Assembly: GCF_000828615.1 (NCBI RefSeq)
Contig: NZ_AP012273.1
Location: forward strand, 1,364,001 to 1,428,000
Length of the DNA stretch: 64,000 bases
Direction of reading: 5' to 3'
Origin: Thiolapillus brandeum
Lineage (GTDB): Bacteria > Pseudomonadota > Gammaproteobacteria > Chromatiales > Chromatiaceae
Notes under the pieces: generated by a model
The model's database searches: none
What the model was told of the DNA's origin: nothing
What the model saw: the letters and a program-made list of their open reading frames with translations, nothing else
Part shown: piece by piece, positions 45,988 to 57,260 of the stretch
Numbering within the stretch: position 1 is the stretch's first letter
How the letters are laid out: the number at the start of each line of letters is the position of its first letter
Position numbers and translations under genes: made by a program

Positions 45988-46776
45988 ATGAGAATTGCAC
46001 TGGGAATCGAATACGACGGCAGCCGCTTCCATGGCTGGCAGACCCAGCAGCCCGGTGTGCGTACCGTACAGCAGGCCCTGGAAACAGCGTTGTCCAAAGT
46101 TGCGGATCATCCTGTGGAGGTGCATGCAGCCGGGCGCACGGATACCGGGGTACATGCCAGTTGCCAGGTGGCCCACTTCGACACAGAGGCCGTGCGCAAG
46201 CCCCATGGCTGGGTCATGGGCAGCAATATCAAACTTCCGGATGACATCAGTGTGCTCTGGGCCAGGGAAGTGAATGAGGATTTCCATGCACGATTTTCCG
46301 CCCGGGGCCGGACCTACCGGTACTATATTCTGAATCGCCTGAGCCGGCCGGCCCTGCTGGCGAAGCGCGTAACCTGGGTACATGGTCCTCTGGACGCAGA
46401 TCGTATGCACCGGGCCGGGCAGACGCTACTGGGCACCCATGATTTCAGCAGTTACCGCACCGTACATTGCCAGGCCCGTAGTCCTGTCCGCACCTTGCGT
46501 TCCCTGAGGGTTGAACGCCATGGGGATTATATTGTCATGGAAGTCTATGCCGACGGTTTTCTGCATCACATGGTGCGTAATATAGCCGGTGTGCTGCTGG
46601 CCGTAGGGGCAGGGGACCGGCCTGTTGACTGGGCCAGGGAAGTGTTGGAATACCGGGATCGAACTCAGGGGGGAGTTACGGCTTCGCCTCATGGTCTGTA
46701 CTTCCACAAGGTGAACTATGATCCCGCCTTCGGTTTGCCTTCCGATACATCGGCATTTCCGTTACTGATGTTATAA
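45988..46776 (+). CDS. truA: tRNA pseudouridine(38-40) synthase
   Basis: A 262-residue enzyme that modifies the tRNA anticodon arm. Seen: [14 protein letters not shown] at 5-18, the catalytic Asp in [18 protein letters not shown], and [18 protein letters not shown] near the C-terminus. The terminator of fimV lies directly upstream. trpF starts 10 nt after its stop, the order truA-trpF being conserved in Gammaproteobacteria. Confidence 0.98.
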   Translation: MRIALGIEYDGSRFHGWQTQQPGVRTVQQALETALSKVADHPVEVHAAGRTDTGVHASCQVAHFDTEAVRKPHGWVMGSNIKLPDDISVLWAREVNEDFHARFSARGRTYRYYILNRLSRPALLAKRVTWVHGPLDADRMHRAGQTLLGTHDFSSYRTVHCQARSPVRTLRSLRVERHGDYIVMEVYADGFLHHMVRNIAGVLLAVGAGDRPVDWAREVLEYRDRTQGGVTASPHGLYFHKVNYDPAFGLPSDTSAFPLLML

Positions 46777-46786
46777 TCGCCCGCTT

Positions 46787-47410
46787 ATGCGAACACGAGT
46801 CAAAATTTGCGGCATCACCCGGGAGCAGGATGCCCTGGCCGCTGTACGGGCCGGGGCAGATGCCCTTGGCTTTGTGTTCTATCCGCCCAGTCCCCGGCAT
46901 GTAGAAGTGGCCCAGGCCCGTCAGATCATCCGCAGCCTGCCGCCTTTCGTCACCACTGTCGCTCTGTTCGTGAACGCTGACCGGGGCAGTATTGCCGAAG
47001 TGGTCCAGGAGACAGGCATTGATCTCATACAGTTTCACGGACACGAATGTCCGGACTACTGTGCCGAACATGGCCGTCCCTGGATCAAGGCCATACGCAT
47101 GCAGGATGGCCTGGATCCGGACAAAGCCATGGCAGACTATGCCGGTGCCCAGGCCCTGTTGTTGGACGCCTATCGTCCCGGTGTGCCTGGAGGTACCGGA
47201 GAGACCTTCGACTGGCGCCGTATTCCAGAACATCTGGCGGGGCGGATTATCCTTGCCGGTGGTCTGACCCCGGACAATATTGCCCATGCAGTGCGCCAGG
47301 TAAAGCCTTATGCGGTGGATGTCAGTGGCGGGGTGGAAGCAGAAAAGGGCATCAAGGACGCAGACGCAATTCAACGATTCATGAGAGGTGTGCAGCTTGG
47401 ACAAGAATGA
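46787..47410 (+). CDS. trpF: Phosphoribosylanthranilate isomerase
   Basis: A 207-residue TIM-barrel enzyme, third step from anthranilate to tryptophan. Seen: [13 protein letters not shown] with the catalytic Cys, [43 protein letters not shown], and [14 protein letters not shown], then VDVSGGVE. It stands as a separate gene rather than fused to trpC, and is followed by trpB and trpA, as in many non-enteric Gammaproteobacteria. Confidence 0.98.
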   Translation: MRTRVKICGITREQDALAAVRAGADALGFVFYPPSPRHVEVAQARQIIRSLPPFVTTVALFVNADRGSIAEVVQETGIDLIQFHGHECPDYCAEHGRPWIKAIRMQDGLDPDKAMADYAGAQALLLDAYRPGVPGGTGETFDWRRIPEHLAGRIILAGGLTPDNIAHAVRQVKPYAVDVSGGVEAEKGIKDADAIQRFMRGVQLGQE

Positions 47411-47417
47411 TTCATTC

Positions 47418-48608
47418 ATGGACATGCCGGACGATAATGGCCATTTCGGCCCTTATGGCGGCATATTCGTGGCGGAAACCCTGATGGAGGCGCTACAGGA
47501 GTTACGCGAGGCCTATGAGAAGTATCTGGTCGATCCGGAATTCCTGGCTGAGCTGGATGCCGATTTGCAGCATTATGTGGGCCGACCCTCTCCCATCTAT
47601 CATGCCGAGCGCCTGAGTCGCGAAAATGGCGGCGCCCAGATCTACCTCAAGCGGGAAGACCTCAACCACACCGGCGCCCACAAGGTGAACAACACCATCG
47701 GCCAGGCCCTGCTGGCCAGGCGCATGGGCAAGACCCGCATCATTGCCGAGACGGGTGCCGGGCAGCATGGTGTGGCTACGGCTACGGTAGCTGCCCGCCT
47801 GGGTCTGGAATGCGTGGTTTACATGGGTGAAGTGGATGTGGCCCGCCAGGAAGCGAATGTCTATCGCATGCGCCTGCTGGGTGCGGAAGTGCGTTCCGTC
47901 TCTTCCGGCTCCAGGACCCTCAAGGATGCTCTCAACGAAGCCATGCGCGACTGGGTGGCAACCGTGGACAACACTTTCTATATCATCGGCACCGTGGCAG
48001 GCCCTCATCCTTATCCGGCCATGGTGCGGGATTTTCAGGCCATTATCGGCCGGGAAGCCCGTCAGCAGATTCAGGACATGACCGGCAGTCTGCCGGATGC
48101 CCTGGTGGCCTGCGTGGGAGGTGGTTCCAACGCCATCGGCCTGTTCTATCCCTTTCTGGATGACAGGGATGTGGCCATTTACGGAGTGGAAGCTGCGGGA
48201 GAAGGTCTGGAAACCGGTCGGCATGCCGCGCCTTTGTGCGCCGGTGAGCCCGGGGTGTTGCACGGGAACCGCACCTATCTCATGGAAGACAAGGATGGCC
48301 AGATTATTGAGACCCATTCCATTTCCGCTGGCCTGGACTATCCCGGCGTCGGGCCGGAACACGCCTGGCTCAAGGATGCCGGGCGCGCCAACTACGTGGC
48401 CATCGATGATCAGGAGGCTCTGGCTGCGTTCCACCGTCTGACCCGTACTGAAGGTATCATCCCCGCCCTGGAGTCCAGTCATGCAGTTGCCTATGCCCTG
48501 AAGCTGGCGGCCACCATGAGTCCGGATGAGAAAGTGCTGGTGAACCTGTCCGGTCGGGGAGACAAGGATATGCATACCGTGGCTGCTATCGAGGGGATCG
48601 AAATATGA
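47418..48608 (+). CDS. trpB: Tryptophan synthase beta chain
   Basis: A 396-residue PLP subunit that joins indole and serine. [16 protein letters not shown] lies at the start, the PLP lysine in [16 protein letters not shown], then [13 protein letters not shown] and the phosphate loop [15 protein letters not shown] 47418 is 7 nt after the trpF stop. In-frame TTG 47397 and GTG 47388 overlap trpF and have a better ribosome site (GAGAGG), so the true start may be slightly upstream. trpA overlaps its end by 4 nt. Confidence 0.97.
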   Translation: MDMPDDNGHFGPYGGIFVAETLMEALQELREAYEKYLVDPEFLAELDADLQHYVGRPSPIYHAERLSRENGGAQIYLKREDLNHTGAHKVNNTIGQALLARRMGKTRIIAETGAGQHGVATATVAARLGLECVVYMGEVDVARQEANVYRMRLLGAEVRSVSSGSRTLKDALNEAMRDWVATVDNTFYIIGTVAGPHPYPAMVRDFQAIIGREARQQIQDMTGSLPDALVACVGGGSNAIGLFYPFLDDRDVAIYGVEAAGEGLETGRHAAPLCAGEPGVLHGNRTYLMEDKDGQIIETHSISAGLDYPGVGPEHAWLKDAGRANYVAIDDQEALAAFHRLTRTEGIIPALESSHAVAYALKLAATMSPDEKVLVNLSGRGDKDMHTVAAIEGIEI

Positions 48609-49411
48609 GCCGTATCACCCAGCGTTTCAACGATCTTCAATCCCGGGGGCGCACGGCGCTGATTCCTTTCATCACGGCGGGCGATCCGCATCCTGATATC
48701 ACCGTGGGCCTGATGCACGACCTGGTGGAGGGCGGCGCTGATCTTATCGAACTCGGGGTGCCGTTTTCCGATCCGATGGCTGATGGACCGGTCATCCAGC
48801 GGGCCAGTGAGCGGGCTCTGGCGCACCATGTCTCCCTGGGTGATGTGATGGACATGGTGAAGGCCTTCCGCCAGGACGACCCGGATACACCGGTGATCCT
48901 CATGGGTTATCTCAACCCCGTGGAAGTCATGGGCTATGAAACCTTCGCCCAACGGGCGGCGGAAGCCGGAGTGGATGGCGCCCTTACGGTGGATGTGCCG
49001 CCGGAAGAGGGTCATGACCTCATCCAGGCACTGCGTGGCCAGGGACTCGATGCCATCTACCTTGCGGCACCCACCAGTCATCGCCAGCGCCTGGAGATGA
49101 TCGCCGAAGCGGCCACCGGTTTTATCTACTATGTTTCTCTCAAGGGCGTTACCGGATCCGCCAACCTGGTGCTGGATGATGTTGCCAGGAAACTGGCGGA
49201 AATCCGTGATGTGACCAATATGCCCCTGGGTGTGGGCTTTGGCATCAAGGATGCGCCGATGGCTGCGGCCATGGCAAATATTGCCGATGCGGTAGTGGTG
49301 GGAAGCGCTCTGGTATCCCGGGTAGAGGCAAATGCCAGCAAACCTGATAAGATAGGCGCAGAACTTAAGCAATTGCTTCAGGAAATGCGCACGGCCATGG
49401 ATGCGCTATAG
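48605..49411 (+). CDS. trpA: Tryptophan synthase alpha chain
   Basis: A 268-residue TIM-barrel subunit that releases indole from indole-glycerol phosphate and passes it to TrpB. Seen: [14 protein letters not shown], the catalytic Glu in [28 protein letters not shown], the Asp-containing VDVPPEEG, and [11 protein letters not shown], then VGFGIKDAP. It starts at ATGA inside the trpB stop. accD follows 39 nt later. Confidence 0.98.
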   Translation: MSRITQRFNDLQSRGRTALIPFITAGDPHPDITVGLMHDLVEGGADLIELGVPFSDPMADGPVIQRASERALAHHVSLGDVMDMVKAFRQDDPDTPVILMGYLNPVEVMGYETFAQRAAEAGVDGALTVDVPPEEGHDLIQALRGQGLDAIYLAAPTSHRQRLEMIAEAATGFIYYVSLKGVTGSANLVLDDVARKLAEIRDVTNMPLGVGFGIKDAPMAAAMANIADAVVVGSALVSRVEANASKPDKIGAELKQLLQEMRTAMDAL

Positions 49412-49450
49412 CCTGCAGCGTTGCTGTTTTCTGCTGAACGAGGAATAACC

Positions 49451-50314
49451 ATGAGCTGGTTCGACAAACTTCTTCCCAGTGTGATCCGCACTGAAGGCAG
49501 CGCCAAAAAGGCGGTGCCCGAGGGCCTGTGGAACAAGTGTCCCGGTTGCGGTGCCATCCTGTATCGCGCTGAAATGGAACGGAACATGGATGTCTGCCCC
49601 AAGTGCGGATACCACAACCGTATCGGCGCCCGCCGTCGCCTGGATCTGTTTCTGGACAAGGAACCCCGGGAGGAAATCGGCGCCGAGCTCGAGGCTCAGG
49701 ATCCCCTGAAGTTCAAGGATTCCAAGAAATACAAGGACCGCCTGGCGGCTGCCCAGAAAGCCACAGAAGAAAAAGACGCCCTCATTGTCATGCAGGGCAG
49801 GCTCAAGGATATGGACCTGGTGGCCGCCGCCTTTGAGTTCAGGTTCATGGGAGGTTCCATGGGCTCCGTGGTGGGTGAGCGTTTTGTGCGCGGCGCCAAT
49901 CGCGCCCTGGAAAAGGGCATACCTTATGTCTGTTTCTCTGCCAGCGGCGGAGCACGCATGCAGGAATCCCTGTTCTCCCTGTTCCAGATGGCCAAGACTT
50001 CTGCCGTGCTCAAACGCATGGCGGACAAAGGCGTACCCTTTGTCTCCGTGATGACTGATCCCACCATGGGTGGCGTGTCTGCCAGCCTGGCCATGCTGGG
50101 TGATGTAAACGTGGCCGAACCCGGTGCGCTCATCGGTTTTGCCGGTCCCCGGGTCATCGAGCAGACGGTGCGGGAAAAACTGCCGGAAGGTTTCCAGCGC
50201 AGTGAGTTTCTTCTGGAGCATGGCGCCATCGACATGATCGTGTCCCGTCATGACATGCGTGACCGTCTGCACAATGTGTTGAGCATGCTCAATCACCAAC
50301 GCGCCCGTGCGTGA
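49451..50314 (+). CDS. accD: Acetyl-CoA carboxylase carboxyltransferase beta subunit
   Basis: A 287-residue subunit that with AccA moves CO2 from biotin to acetyl-CoA for fatty acid synthesis. From ATG 49451 (site GAGGAA): the N-terminal zinc finger CPGCG ... CPKCG (Cys pairs about 19 residues apart), then [25 protein letters not shown] and [11 protein letters not shown]. It overlaps folC by 4 nt (GTGA), the order accD-folC-dedD-cvpA-purF being widely conserved. Confidence 0.98.
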   Translation: MSWFDKLLPSVIRTEGSAKKAVPEGLWNKCPGCGAILYRAEMERNMDVCPKCGYHNRIGARRRLDLFLDKEPREEIGAELEAQDPLKFKDSKKYKDRLAAAQKATEEKDALIVMQGRLKDMDLVAAAFEFRFMGGSMGSVVGERFVRGANRALEKGIPYVCFSASGGARMQESLFSLFQMAKTSAVLKRMADKGVPFVSVMTDPTMGGVSASLAMLGDVNVAEPGALIGFAGPRVIEQTVREKLPEGFQRSEFLLEHGAIDMIVSRHDMRDRLHNVLSMLNHQRARA

Positions 50315-51594
50315 GATTCAACCAGCTTGAAGACTGGCTTTCCTGGCAGGAGAGCCTGAACCCCAAGAGCATCGACCTGGGACTTGAGCGGGTTGCCGAA
50401 GTCTGGCGCCGCCTCACGCCACCGGATTTGTCCTCCAGTATCGTCATCAGCATTGCCGGAACCAATGGCAAGGGTTCGACGGTGGCTTTGTTCGAAGCGG
50501 TTCTGGCGGCTGCAGGTTATTCCACCGGCAGTTATACCTCCCCCCATCTGCTGCGCTACAATGAGCGTATCCGCCTGAATCGCCAGCCTCTGTCCGATGT
50601 CCGCATCATGGAGGCCTTCGTGGCCATCGACCAGGCCCGTGGTGATTTGCCTCTGACCTATTTTGAGTTCGGCACTCTGGCTGCAGTGTACCTGTTCGCG
50701 GCAGAAAAACCCGATGTGGTTTTGCTGGAGGTAGGGCTGGGCGGACGTTTGGATGCGGTGAATATCATCGATGCCGACCTGTCCCTGATCACCAGTATTG
50801 CCCTGGATCATCAGGACTGGCTCGGCAGTGACCTGGAAACCATTGGCCGGGAGAAGGCGGGAATCTTCCGCCGTGGACGGCCCGCCGTGTTCAGCGGGCG
50901 GAAGATGCCCCACAGTGTGATGGAATATGCCCGGGCTCTGGGCAGCCCTCTGTATCAAAATGGCCGGGATTTTCAGGGGCTGCTGAAGGAGGGAGGTGCG
51001 ACCTGGAACTGGCAGGCCGGCAACAGGATGATCCCCGGGCTGCCGTTACCGGCCCTGCCGGGTGCTCATCAGCTGCAGAATGCCGCAGGTGTCATCATGG
51101 CTCTTTCACTGCTGGAACGGAAACTGCCCTTGAAACCCGAAGCCTTGGGGTTGGGGTTGCAAACCGTCACACTTCCCGGGCGGCAGCAGATTCTGGAACT
51201 CCATGGGGTACAGTGGTTGCTGGATGTCTCGCATAACCCTCATGCCGTCGCCCGACTGGCAGAATACCTGGATGCCCACCCGGTTCCGGGCCGTACCCGG
51301 GCCGTGCTGGGCATGTTGCGGGACAAAGATGTAGAACGAGTTGCAGGCCTGATGAGAGATCAGGTGCAGGATTGGCATTTGGCTGGCATCGACGATCCCC
51401 GGGGGCTGAATGCTGCCGAACTGGGGCAGCGGCTTGCTGTGGCCGGTATCAAGGGAAGGCTTCATAAGGGGGTGACAGATGCCATGCAGGAAGTTGCCGG
51501 ATCGGCCATGGAAGGAGACAGGGTAGTGGTGTTTGGTTCTTTCCACACGGTAACGGATGCCCTGGCTTTCCTGCATTCGAAAAGTCATCATTGA
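50311..51594 (+). CDS. folC: Bifunctional folylpolyglutamate/dihydrofolate synthase
   Basis: A 427-residue Mur-ligase-type ATPase that adds glutamate to dihydropteroate and folates. Start GTG 50311 lies inside the accD stop. The P-loop is [18 protein letters not shown], followed by [31 protein letters not shown] and ALDHQDWLG. The C-terminal ligase domain contains [18 protein letters not shown]. Length is normal. Confidence 0.97.
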   Translation: MRFNQLEDWLSWQESLNPKSIDLGLERVAEVWRRLTPPDLSSSIVISIAGTNGKGSTVALFEAVLAAAGYSTGSYTSPHLLRYNERIRLNRQPLSDVRIMEAFVAIDQARGDLPLTYFEFGTLAAVYLFAAEKPDVVLLEVGLGGRLDAVNIIDADLSLITSIALDHQDWLGSDLETIGREKAGIFRRGRPAVFSGRKMPHSVMEYARALGSPLYQNGRDFQGLLKEGGATWNWQAGNRMIPGLPLPALPGAHQLQNAAGVIMALSLLERKLPLKPEALGLGLQTVTLPGRQQILELHGVQWLLDVSHNPHAVARLAEYLDAHPVPGRTRAVLGMLRDKDVERVAGLMRDQVQDWHLAGIDDPRGLNAAELGQRLAVAGIKGRLHKGVTDAMQEVAGSAMEGDRVVVFGSFHTVTDALAFLHSKSHH

Positions 51595-51681
51595 TGGCAT
51601 ACCCCGGGGCAAAATCCCGCTGGTGCCCAGACTTCCTGAGGGTATAATGTTGCCTTTGACCTCCTGGAGTTGATCCAAGCT

Positions 51682-52278
51682 GTGGACGAACCCCTGAAGC
51701 GGCGCCTCATTGGCGCGACCGTACTGGTTTCCCTGGCCATCATTTTCCTGCCCATGCTGCTGAGCCACGAGCCTGTCGCTCGACACCAGGGGAAGATGCC
51801 CCCCATTCCGAACGAACCGAAGCGGGAATTCGATCCCGGCCTGTTGCAGGAGACGACTCCTGAGCAGCCCAAACCTGCGGCTGCCAAAGTGGCGCCGGAA
51901 AAGCCCCTTGCCCCGGCAAAACCGGCAGCGCCCAAGCCCGCACCCAAACCGGTTTCCCGCCCCAAAACCCGGGCGGTTGCGCCACCACATGTTCCCGATC
52001 CGGGCAGGAAACCGGTGACACCTGCCGCCAAGGGTTCGCCCCAGGCCTGGGTGATCAGGGTAGGGAGTTTTTCATCCCTGGCCAGTGCCGACAAGTTGGT
52101 CAGGAAACTGCGCAAGGCGGGGCTGGATACCATGAACCCGGTTCCCGTAACCGTGAAGGGCAAGAGATACTACCGCGTCCAGGTAGGCCCTCAGCTGGAC
52201 AGAAAACGCACTGACCGCCTGTTGCCCCGGGTCAACAGGATAACCGGCACCAAGGGGCAGGTTGTCCGGTATCCCTGA
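51682..52278 (+). CDS. SPOR domain membrane protein (DedD type)
   Basis: A 198-residue product from GTG 51682, with GGAG about 12 nt upstream; the in-frame TTG 51670 directly abuts that site and cannot use it. A short cytoplasmic tail and one membrane helix (RRLIGATVLVSLAIIFLPMLL) are followed by a Pro/Ala/Lys-rich linker. A C-terminal SPOR domain at about 120-198 (WVIRVGSFSSLASADKLVRK ... YYRVQVGPQ) binds denuded septal peptidoglycan. Position between folC and cvpA is that of E. coli dedD, which helps cell division. Confidence 0.9.
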   Translation: MDEPLKRRLIGATVLVSLAIIFLPMLLSHEPVARHQGKMPPIPNEPKREFDPGLLQETTPEQPKPAAAKVAPEKPLAPAKPAAPKPAPKPVSRPKTRAVAPPHVPDPGRKPVTPAAKGSPQAWVIRVGSFSSLASADKLVRKLRKAGLDTMNPVPVTVKGKRYYRVQVGPQLDRKRTDRLLPRVNRITGTKGQVVRYP

Positions 52279-52877
52279 TGAATGCCATGGATACACAATT
52301 GATCTGGGTGGATTTCATCATTCTTGGCATCATCGGCCTGTCGGCCCTGTTCAGTCTGTGGCGGGGATTCATTCGGGAGGCCTTTTCACTGGCGGTATGG
52401 ATTCTGGCATTCTGGGTCAGCTGGACCTTTTTCCGGGATCTGTCCCTGCACATGGAAGCTTATATTCAAACGCCTTCCGTGCGCCTGGGTGTGGCATTTG
52501 CGCTCCTTATGATCCTGTCCCTGACTCTGGGCGGGTTGATCAACTACCTGGTCATCCGCCTGATCAAGAGTACCGGTCTGAGTGGCAGCGACCGTTTCAT
52601 CGGCATGTTCTTCGGTATTGCACGGGGGGTCGTGCTGGTGAGTGTGCTGGTGCTGCTGGCAGGCTTGACTCCCTTGCCCCAGGATCCCTGGTGGAACGAT
52701 TCAGTACTGATACCTTATTTTCAGGAGCTGGCTCTGTGGCTGCGGGATCTTCTGCCGCCGGAGGTTGCCGATCGTTTCCAGTTCCTCGCCGAGGAGGCGG
52801 CCCGCTCGGCACCAGTGCCGCCGGTGTTGCCGCCCCCTGAAATGCCGGCAGTGCCCAACCCGGCACCCCCGGAATAG
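52278..52877 (+). CDS. cvpA: CvpA family membrane protein
   Basis: A 199-residue inner-membrane protein with four helices (VDFIILGIIGLSALFSLWRG, FSLAVWILAFWVSWTFF, RLGVAFALLMILSLTLGGLI, FFGIARGVVLVSVLVLLAGL) and a Pro-rich cytoplasmic tail. CvpA is required for colicin V production in E. coli and lies upstream of purF there as here; its biochemical role is unclear. The ATG shares one base with the stop of the dedD-like gene. Confidence 0.95.
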   Translation: MNAMDTQLIWVDFIILGIIGLSALFSLWRGFIREAFSLAVWILAFWVSWTFFRDLSLHMEAYIQTPSVRLGVAFALLMILSLTLGGLINYLVIRLIKSTGLSGSDRFIGMFFGIARGVVLVSVLVLLAGLTPLPQDPWWNDSVLIPYFQELALWLRDLLPPEVADRFQFLAEEAARSAPVPPVLPPPEMPAVPNPAPPE

Positions 52878-52937
52878 TAGCCTTTTTGTCCTGGACAAAT
52901 TACCATTGAACGTCTTGATGATGCAGGAAACCCCAAA

Positions 52938-54455
52938 ATGTGCGGAATCGTCGGAATCGTAGGCACTGAACCCGTCAACCAGTCCTTGTATGACTCTCTG
53001 CTGGTGCTGCAGCACCGGGGGCAGGATGCCGCAGGCATTGTCACCTGTGAAGAGGACAAGCTGCACCTGCGCAAGAACAACGGCCTGGCCAGTGATGTGT
53101 TCAATACTGATCACATGATTCGCCTGCGCGGCAACATGGGCATAGGGCATGTGCGTTATCCTACTGCCGGTTGCTCTTCTTCTGCCGAAGCCCAGCCTTT
53201 CTATGTGAATTCGCCCTATGGCATCGTGCTGGCGCACAACGGTAATCTGACCAATGCCGATGATCTGAAACAGGATTTGTTCCGGGAAGATCTGCGTCAT
53301 ATCAATACCGAATCGGATTCAGAGATTCTGCTCAATATCTTTGCCCACGGCCTGAGCAGCTATCCGCCGCATCTCACCTTGAGTGAGGAAGATATCTTCC
53401 GTGCCGTAGAAACTGTGCATCAGCGTTGCCAGGGCGGTTATGCCGCAGTGGCCATGATTCCCGGTTATGGCATCATTGCTTTTCGTGATCCCCATGGTAT
53501 CCGCCCGGTGGTCTTTGGCGAGCGGGATACCCCCAACGGCAAGGAGTTCATGGTCGCCTCTGAAAGCGTGGCCCTGGACACACTGGGATTCAATCTGGTG
53601 CGCGACGTGGCGCCCGGCGAGGCCGTTATCATCACCCAAAACGGTGAGTTCCATGCCCGTCAGTGCGCCGAGAACCCTCAGCGCTCACCCTGTATATTCG
53701 AATTCGTCTATTTTGCCCGACCGGATTCCATTATCGATGACATCTTCGTGCACAAGGCGCGTCAGCGCATGGGCAAAAAGCTGGCTCGCAAGATTCAGCG
53801 TCAATGGGCGAATCACGATATCGATGTGGTGATTCCCATTCCCGACACCAGCCGTACGGCCGCTCTGAGCCTGGCCAACAAGCTGGGACTTCCCTATACG
53901 GAAGGTTTCATCAAGAACCGTTATATTGGCCGAACCTTCATCATGCCGGGACAGACCGCGCGCAGGAAATCCGTGCGCCGCAAACTCAATCCCATCGATG
54001 TGGAGTTCAAGGGCAAGAATGTCCTGCTGGTGGACGATTCCATCGTGCGTGGCACTACTTCCAAGCAGATCGTGCAAATGGCCCGGGAGGCAGGCGCAAA
54101 CAAGGTCTATCTGGCTTCCGCCGCGCCTCCGGTGCGTTACCCCAATGTTTACGGTATCGACATGCCTGCCGCTTCGGAACTGGTAGCCTCCGGTCGCAGT
54201 ACTGCCGAAGTGTGCGAGATCATCGGCGCGGACAAACTCATCTATCAGGATCTGGATGATCTCATCGAAGCGGTGCAGAAAAAGGGTATGGTCAAGGTGG
54301 ATCGTTTTGATGCATCAGTATTCAATGGCGAGTATGTTACCGGTGATGTAACGGCCGATTATCTGCAGGAACTGGAAAGCTGCCGCAATGACTCGGCCAA
54401 GAACGAGCGGAACCATACCAGGGCGGATGTCATCGATCTGCATAACGGAGCCTGA
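52938..54455 (+). CDS. purF: Amidophosphoribosyltransferase
   Basis: A 505-residue enzyme of the first committed purine step, forming phosphoribosylamine from PRPP and glutamine. The catalytic Cys2 follows Met1 in [16 protein letters not shown]. The Ntn glutaminase half holds [11 protein letters not shown] and GHVRYPTAG. The PRPP loop is [19 protein letters not shown] 60-nt gap follows cvpA. metZ begins 1 nt after the stop. Confidence 0.98.
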   Translation: MCGIVGIVGTEPVNQSLYDSLLVLQHRGQDAAGIVTCEEDKLHLRKNNGLASDVFNTDHMIRLRGNMGIGHVRYPTAGCSSSAEAQPFYVNSPYGIVLAHNGNLTNADDLKQDLFREDLRHINTESDSEILLNIFAHGLSSYPPHLTLSEEDIFRAVETVHQRCQGGYAAVAMIPGYGIIAFRDPHGIRPVVFGERDTPNGKEFMVASESVALDTLGFNLVRDVAPGEAVIITQNGEFHARQCAENPQRSPCIFEFVYFARPDSIIDDIFVHKARQRMGKKLARKIQRQWANHDIDVVIPIPDTSRTAALSLANKLGLPYTEGFIKNRYIGRTFIMPGQTARRKSVRRKLNPIDVEFKGKNVLLVDDSIVRGTTSKQIVQMAREAGANKVYLASAAPPVRYPNVYGIDMPAASELVASGRSTAEVCEIIGADKLIYQDLDDLIEAVQKKGMVKVDRFDASVFNGEYVTGDVTADYLQELESCRNDSAKNERNHTRADVIDLHNGA

Positions 54456-54456
54456 T

Positions 54457-55644
54457 ATGAGTGACGAGCATCCCCAATGGAAACCGGCCACTCTGGCCAT
54501 ACGGACAGGCCATCACCGCACGGAGGAGGGTGAGCATTCCCCGGGGATCTTCACCACCTCCAGCTATGTGTATGAAAATGCGGCCCAGGCGGCCGCACGT
54601 TTTTCCGGGGATGAAGCCGGCAACATCTACTCGCGTTTTACCAATCCTACGGTGAGAACCTTCGAGGAGCGTCTGGCGGTGCTGGAAGGTGGCGCGCGTT
54701 GCGTGGCCACGGCTACGGGTATGGCTGCCATCATGACCACCTGCATGGGGCTCATGCAGCAGGGCGATCATCTGCTCAGTTCCCGCAGCATCTTCGGCAG
54801 CACGGTGATCCTGTTCGACAAGTACCTGAGTCGTTTTGGCATCGAGACCAGTTATGTGCCTCTGGCGGATCTGGACGCCTGGCGTGCGGCTATCCGTCCC
54901 GAGACGCGCATGCTGTTCGTGGAGACCCCCTCCAATCCCCTGGCGGAACTGGGGGACATTCGTGCCCTGGCAGATCTGGCCCATGAACACGATTGCCTGC
55001 TGGTGGTGGACAACTGTTTCTGCACTCCGGCCCTGCAGCGGCCTCTGGATATGGGCGCGGATGTGGTGGTTCACTCTGCGACCAAGTACCTCGACGGACA
55101 GGGCCGCTGTATGGGTGGCGCTGTGGTCGGGGATGAGAAGAACGTCGGTGAAGAAGTCTATGGTGTACTGCGCACTGCCGGGCCGAGCATGAGTCCTTTC
55201 AATGCCTGGGTGTTTCTCAATGGTCTGGAGACCCTGGATCTGCGCATGAAGGCCCATTCTGCGAATGCGGCGGCATTGGCCCGGTGGCTGCAGGAACATC
55301 CCGCCGTGAGCCGGGTGCATTACCCTGGTCTGGACCATCATCCCCAGAAGGCTCTGGCCGACCGGCAAATGAAGCTTCCTGGCGGCATGCTCTCCTTTGA
55401 GGTCGATGGCGGGCAGGCAGCAGCCTGGAAAGTTATCGATGCCACCCGCTTGCTGTCCATCACCGCCAACCTGGGCGACACCAAAAGCACGGTCACCCAT
55501 CCCGCCAGCACTACCCATGGGCGCCTGACGCCGGAGCAGCGTACGGATGCGGGCATCAGTGATGGCCTGATCAGGATTTCTGTCGGCCTCGAGGACGTGG
55601 AAGATATCAAGGATGATCTGGCCCGGGGATTGGATTGCCTTTGA
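54457..55644 (+). CDS. metZ: O-succinylhomoserine sulfhydrylase
   Basis: A 395-residue PLP enzyme of the Cys/Met metabolism family that makes homocysteine directly from O-succinylhomoserine and sulfide. From ATG 54457: TLAIRTGHHRTEEGEHS, the YSRFTNPTVRTFEERL block, and the PLP Lys210 in VVHSATKYLDGQGR, then GDTKSTVTHPASTTHG. Position after purF matches Pseudomonas metZ. Direct sulfhydrylation would suit a sulfide-rich habitat. Confidence 0.95.
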   Translation: MSDEHPQWKPATLAIRTGHHRTEEGEHSPGIFTTSSYVYENAAQAAARFSGDEAGNIYSRFTNPTVRTFEERLAVLEGGARCVATATGMAAIMTTCMGLMQQGDHLLSSRSIFGSTVILFDKYLSRFGIETSYVPLADLDAWRAAIRPETRMLFVETPSNPLAELGDIRALADLAHEHDCLLVVDNCFCTPALQRPLDMGADVVVHSATKYLDGQGRCMGGAVVGDEKNVGEEVYGVLRTAGPSMSPFNAWVFLNGLETLDLRMKAHSANAAALARWLQEHPAVSRVHYPGLDHHPQKALADRQMKLPGGMLSFEVDGGQAAAWKVIDATRLLSITANLGDTKSTVTHPASTTHGRLTPEQRTDAGISDGLIRISVGLEDVEDIKDDLARGLDCL

Positions 55645-56231
55645 GGGTGAATTATCAGGAAAAGTGGAACCGTCGCCATGGCGAAGCCCAGGATCTGGGC
55701 AGTCCTGCCCAGGTCCTGTTGCGCAATCTGCACCTGTTGCCGAAATCCGGCCGGGCTCTGGATCTGGCCTGTGGGCGGGGAGCCAATGCCTTGCTGCTGG
55801 CGGAGCAGGGACTGGAAACCCATGCCTGGGATTTCTCATCCGTGGCCCTGCAATGCCTGGAAACCTTTGCAACTCAACGCGGATTGGAAGTGCAAGTGGA
55901 GAATCGTGACGTGCTGGCCAGTCCCCCTGAACCTCAAAGTTTCGATGTCATTCTGGTTTCCTTTTTTCTCGAAAGGAAACTGGCCCCTTATCTGGTGAAA
56001 GCCCTGCGTCCCGGGGGGCGGATCTTCTACCAGACCTTCGTTCGTGATGTCTATCTTGAGCGCGGGCCTTCCACACCGGAATGGCGGCTGGAGAAAAACG
56101 AGTTGCTGGAACTGTTCCGGGATCTGGATATTCACTATTACCGGGAAGACGGACAGGCCGTATCCGTACCCACTGAGATATCCGACCTGGCCCTGCTGGT
56201 GGCTTCCAGACGGGAGGGCGCATGTCACTGA
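55635..56231 (+). CDS. SAM-dependent class I methyltransferase (TehB-like)
   Basis: A 198-residue Rossmann-fold methyltransferase. Motif I is ALDLACGRGANALLLAEQG, and the later SFDVILVSFFLERKL and ALRPGGRIFYQTF segments fit motifs post-I to III. The start is uncertain: TTG 55635 overlaps the metZ stop by 10 nt, and GTG 55647 starts 2 nt after it. It is co-directional and close to metZ and to the AI-2E transporter gene, which overlaps its end by 10 nt. Substrate unknown; TehB-type thiol or metalloid methylation is one possibility. Confidence 0.82.
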   Translation: MPLRVNYQEKWNRRHGEAQDLGSPAQVLLRNLHLLPKSGRALDLACGRGANALLLAEQGLETHAWDFSSVALQCLETFATQRGLEVQVENRDVLASPPEPQSFDVILVSFFLERKLAPYLVKALRPGGRIFYQTFVRDVYLERGPSTPEWRLEKNELLELFRDLDIHYYREDGQAVSVPTEISDLALLVASRREGACH

Positions 56232-57259
56232 CACTCATTGCAACCATTCTTACGGGGGCAGCCATTCTGACCCTGCTGGTGATTGGCAAGTCTTTGCTCA
56301 TTCCCTTTGCGATTGCGGTCATGGTCTGGTATGTCATCGAAGCCGTTGCCGCGCATTTCCGGCGCATCTCCATTGGCGGTATGCATCCTTTTGAACGCTT
56401 CAGCCTGGTGCCCGCGCTGGTGGTGGTGATCCTGCTCCTTGGCGGCGTGGTCCAGATGATTGGCGGTACGGTGGAGCAGGTGAGCATTGCTGCGCCTTCT
56501 TATGAAGACAATATCAACAAGATCCTGGCCCATTTCTCCAGCATCACCGGTATGGAAACGGGTCCCAGTCTGCAACACTGGTTGAGTGGATTGAATCTGG
56601 GAAAGATCATCAGCAGTATCGCTGGCGCCATCATGGCAATGGCGGGCAACGCCGGACTGGTGGCCATCTACGTGGCCTTCCTGCTGCTGGAAGAGCGTTA
56701 TTTCTCCATCAAGCTTCGCATCATGTTCCCTAACCGGGAACGGCGGCAGAAAGTCGAGAAAATGTTGCAGGACATTCAGATACAGATTCGTCAGTATCTC
56801 TATGTAAAGACCCTGGTCAGCGCCCTGACCGGCATCATCAGTTATGCCATACTGGTTTGGGTGGGCGTGGATTACGCGCCTTTCTGGGCGCTGCTCATTT
56901 TCCTGCTGAACTTCATTCCCACCATAGGTTCCATGATTGCCGTACTCCTGCCCACGGCCCTGTCCCTGGTGCAGTTTGATACCTTTACCCCTTTCATCAC
57001 CCTGCTGGTGTCTCTGGGAAGCGTGCAGATGATTATCGGCAACGTGCTGGAACCCCGGGTCATGGGGGCTTCACTGAACCTCAGCCCTCTGGTGGTGATT
57101 CTGGCCCTGTCCTTGTGGGGGCAGATCTGGGGCGTTACGGGCATGTTCCTGAGTGTGCCCATCACGGTTATCAGCATGATCATCCTGGGCAGCTTTCCTG
57201 CCACCCGGGCAGTTGCCGTGGCCATGTCTGAAAATGGGCGCCTGCGGCCGGTTTCCTGA
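56222..57259 (+). CDS. AI-2E family transporter (TqsA/PerM-like)
   Basis: A 345-residue membrane protein with about seven helices: a hydrophobic N-terminal half, the long soluble loop (VEQVSIAAPSYEDNINKILA), and the C-terminal bundle with LLIFLLNFIPTIGSMIAVLL, IIGNVLEPRVMGASLNLSPL and LWGQIWGVTGMFLSVPI. These are family signatures. Members export small molecules or act as sodium/proton antiporters; the substrate here is unknown. It is the last gene of the leu-to-met block and convergent with a GNAT gene. Confidence 0.9.
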   Translation: MSLTLIATILTGAAILTLLVIGKSLLIPFAIAVMVWYVIEAVAAHFRRISIGGMHPFERFSLVPALVVVILLLGGVVQMIGGTVEQVSIAAPSYEDNINKILAHFSSITGMETGPSLQHWLSGLNLGKIISSIAGAIMAMAGNAGLVAIYVAFLLLEERYFSIKLRIMFPNRERRQKVEKMLQDIQIQIRQYLYVKTLVSALTGIISYAILVWVGVDYAPFWALLIFLLNFIPTIGSMIAVLLPTALSLVQFDTFTPFITLLVSLGSVQMIIGNVLEPRVMGASLNLSPLVVILALSLWGQIWGVTGMFLSVPITVISMIILGSFPATRAVAVAMSENGRLRPVS

Positions 57260-57260
57260 A

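Noticed and set aside
54430-55872. 480-codon minus-strand open frame
   Set aside because: Antisense shadow of metZ, which carries intact PLP motifs.
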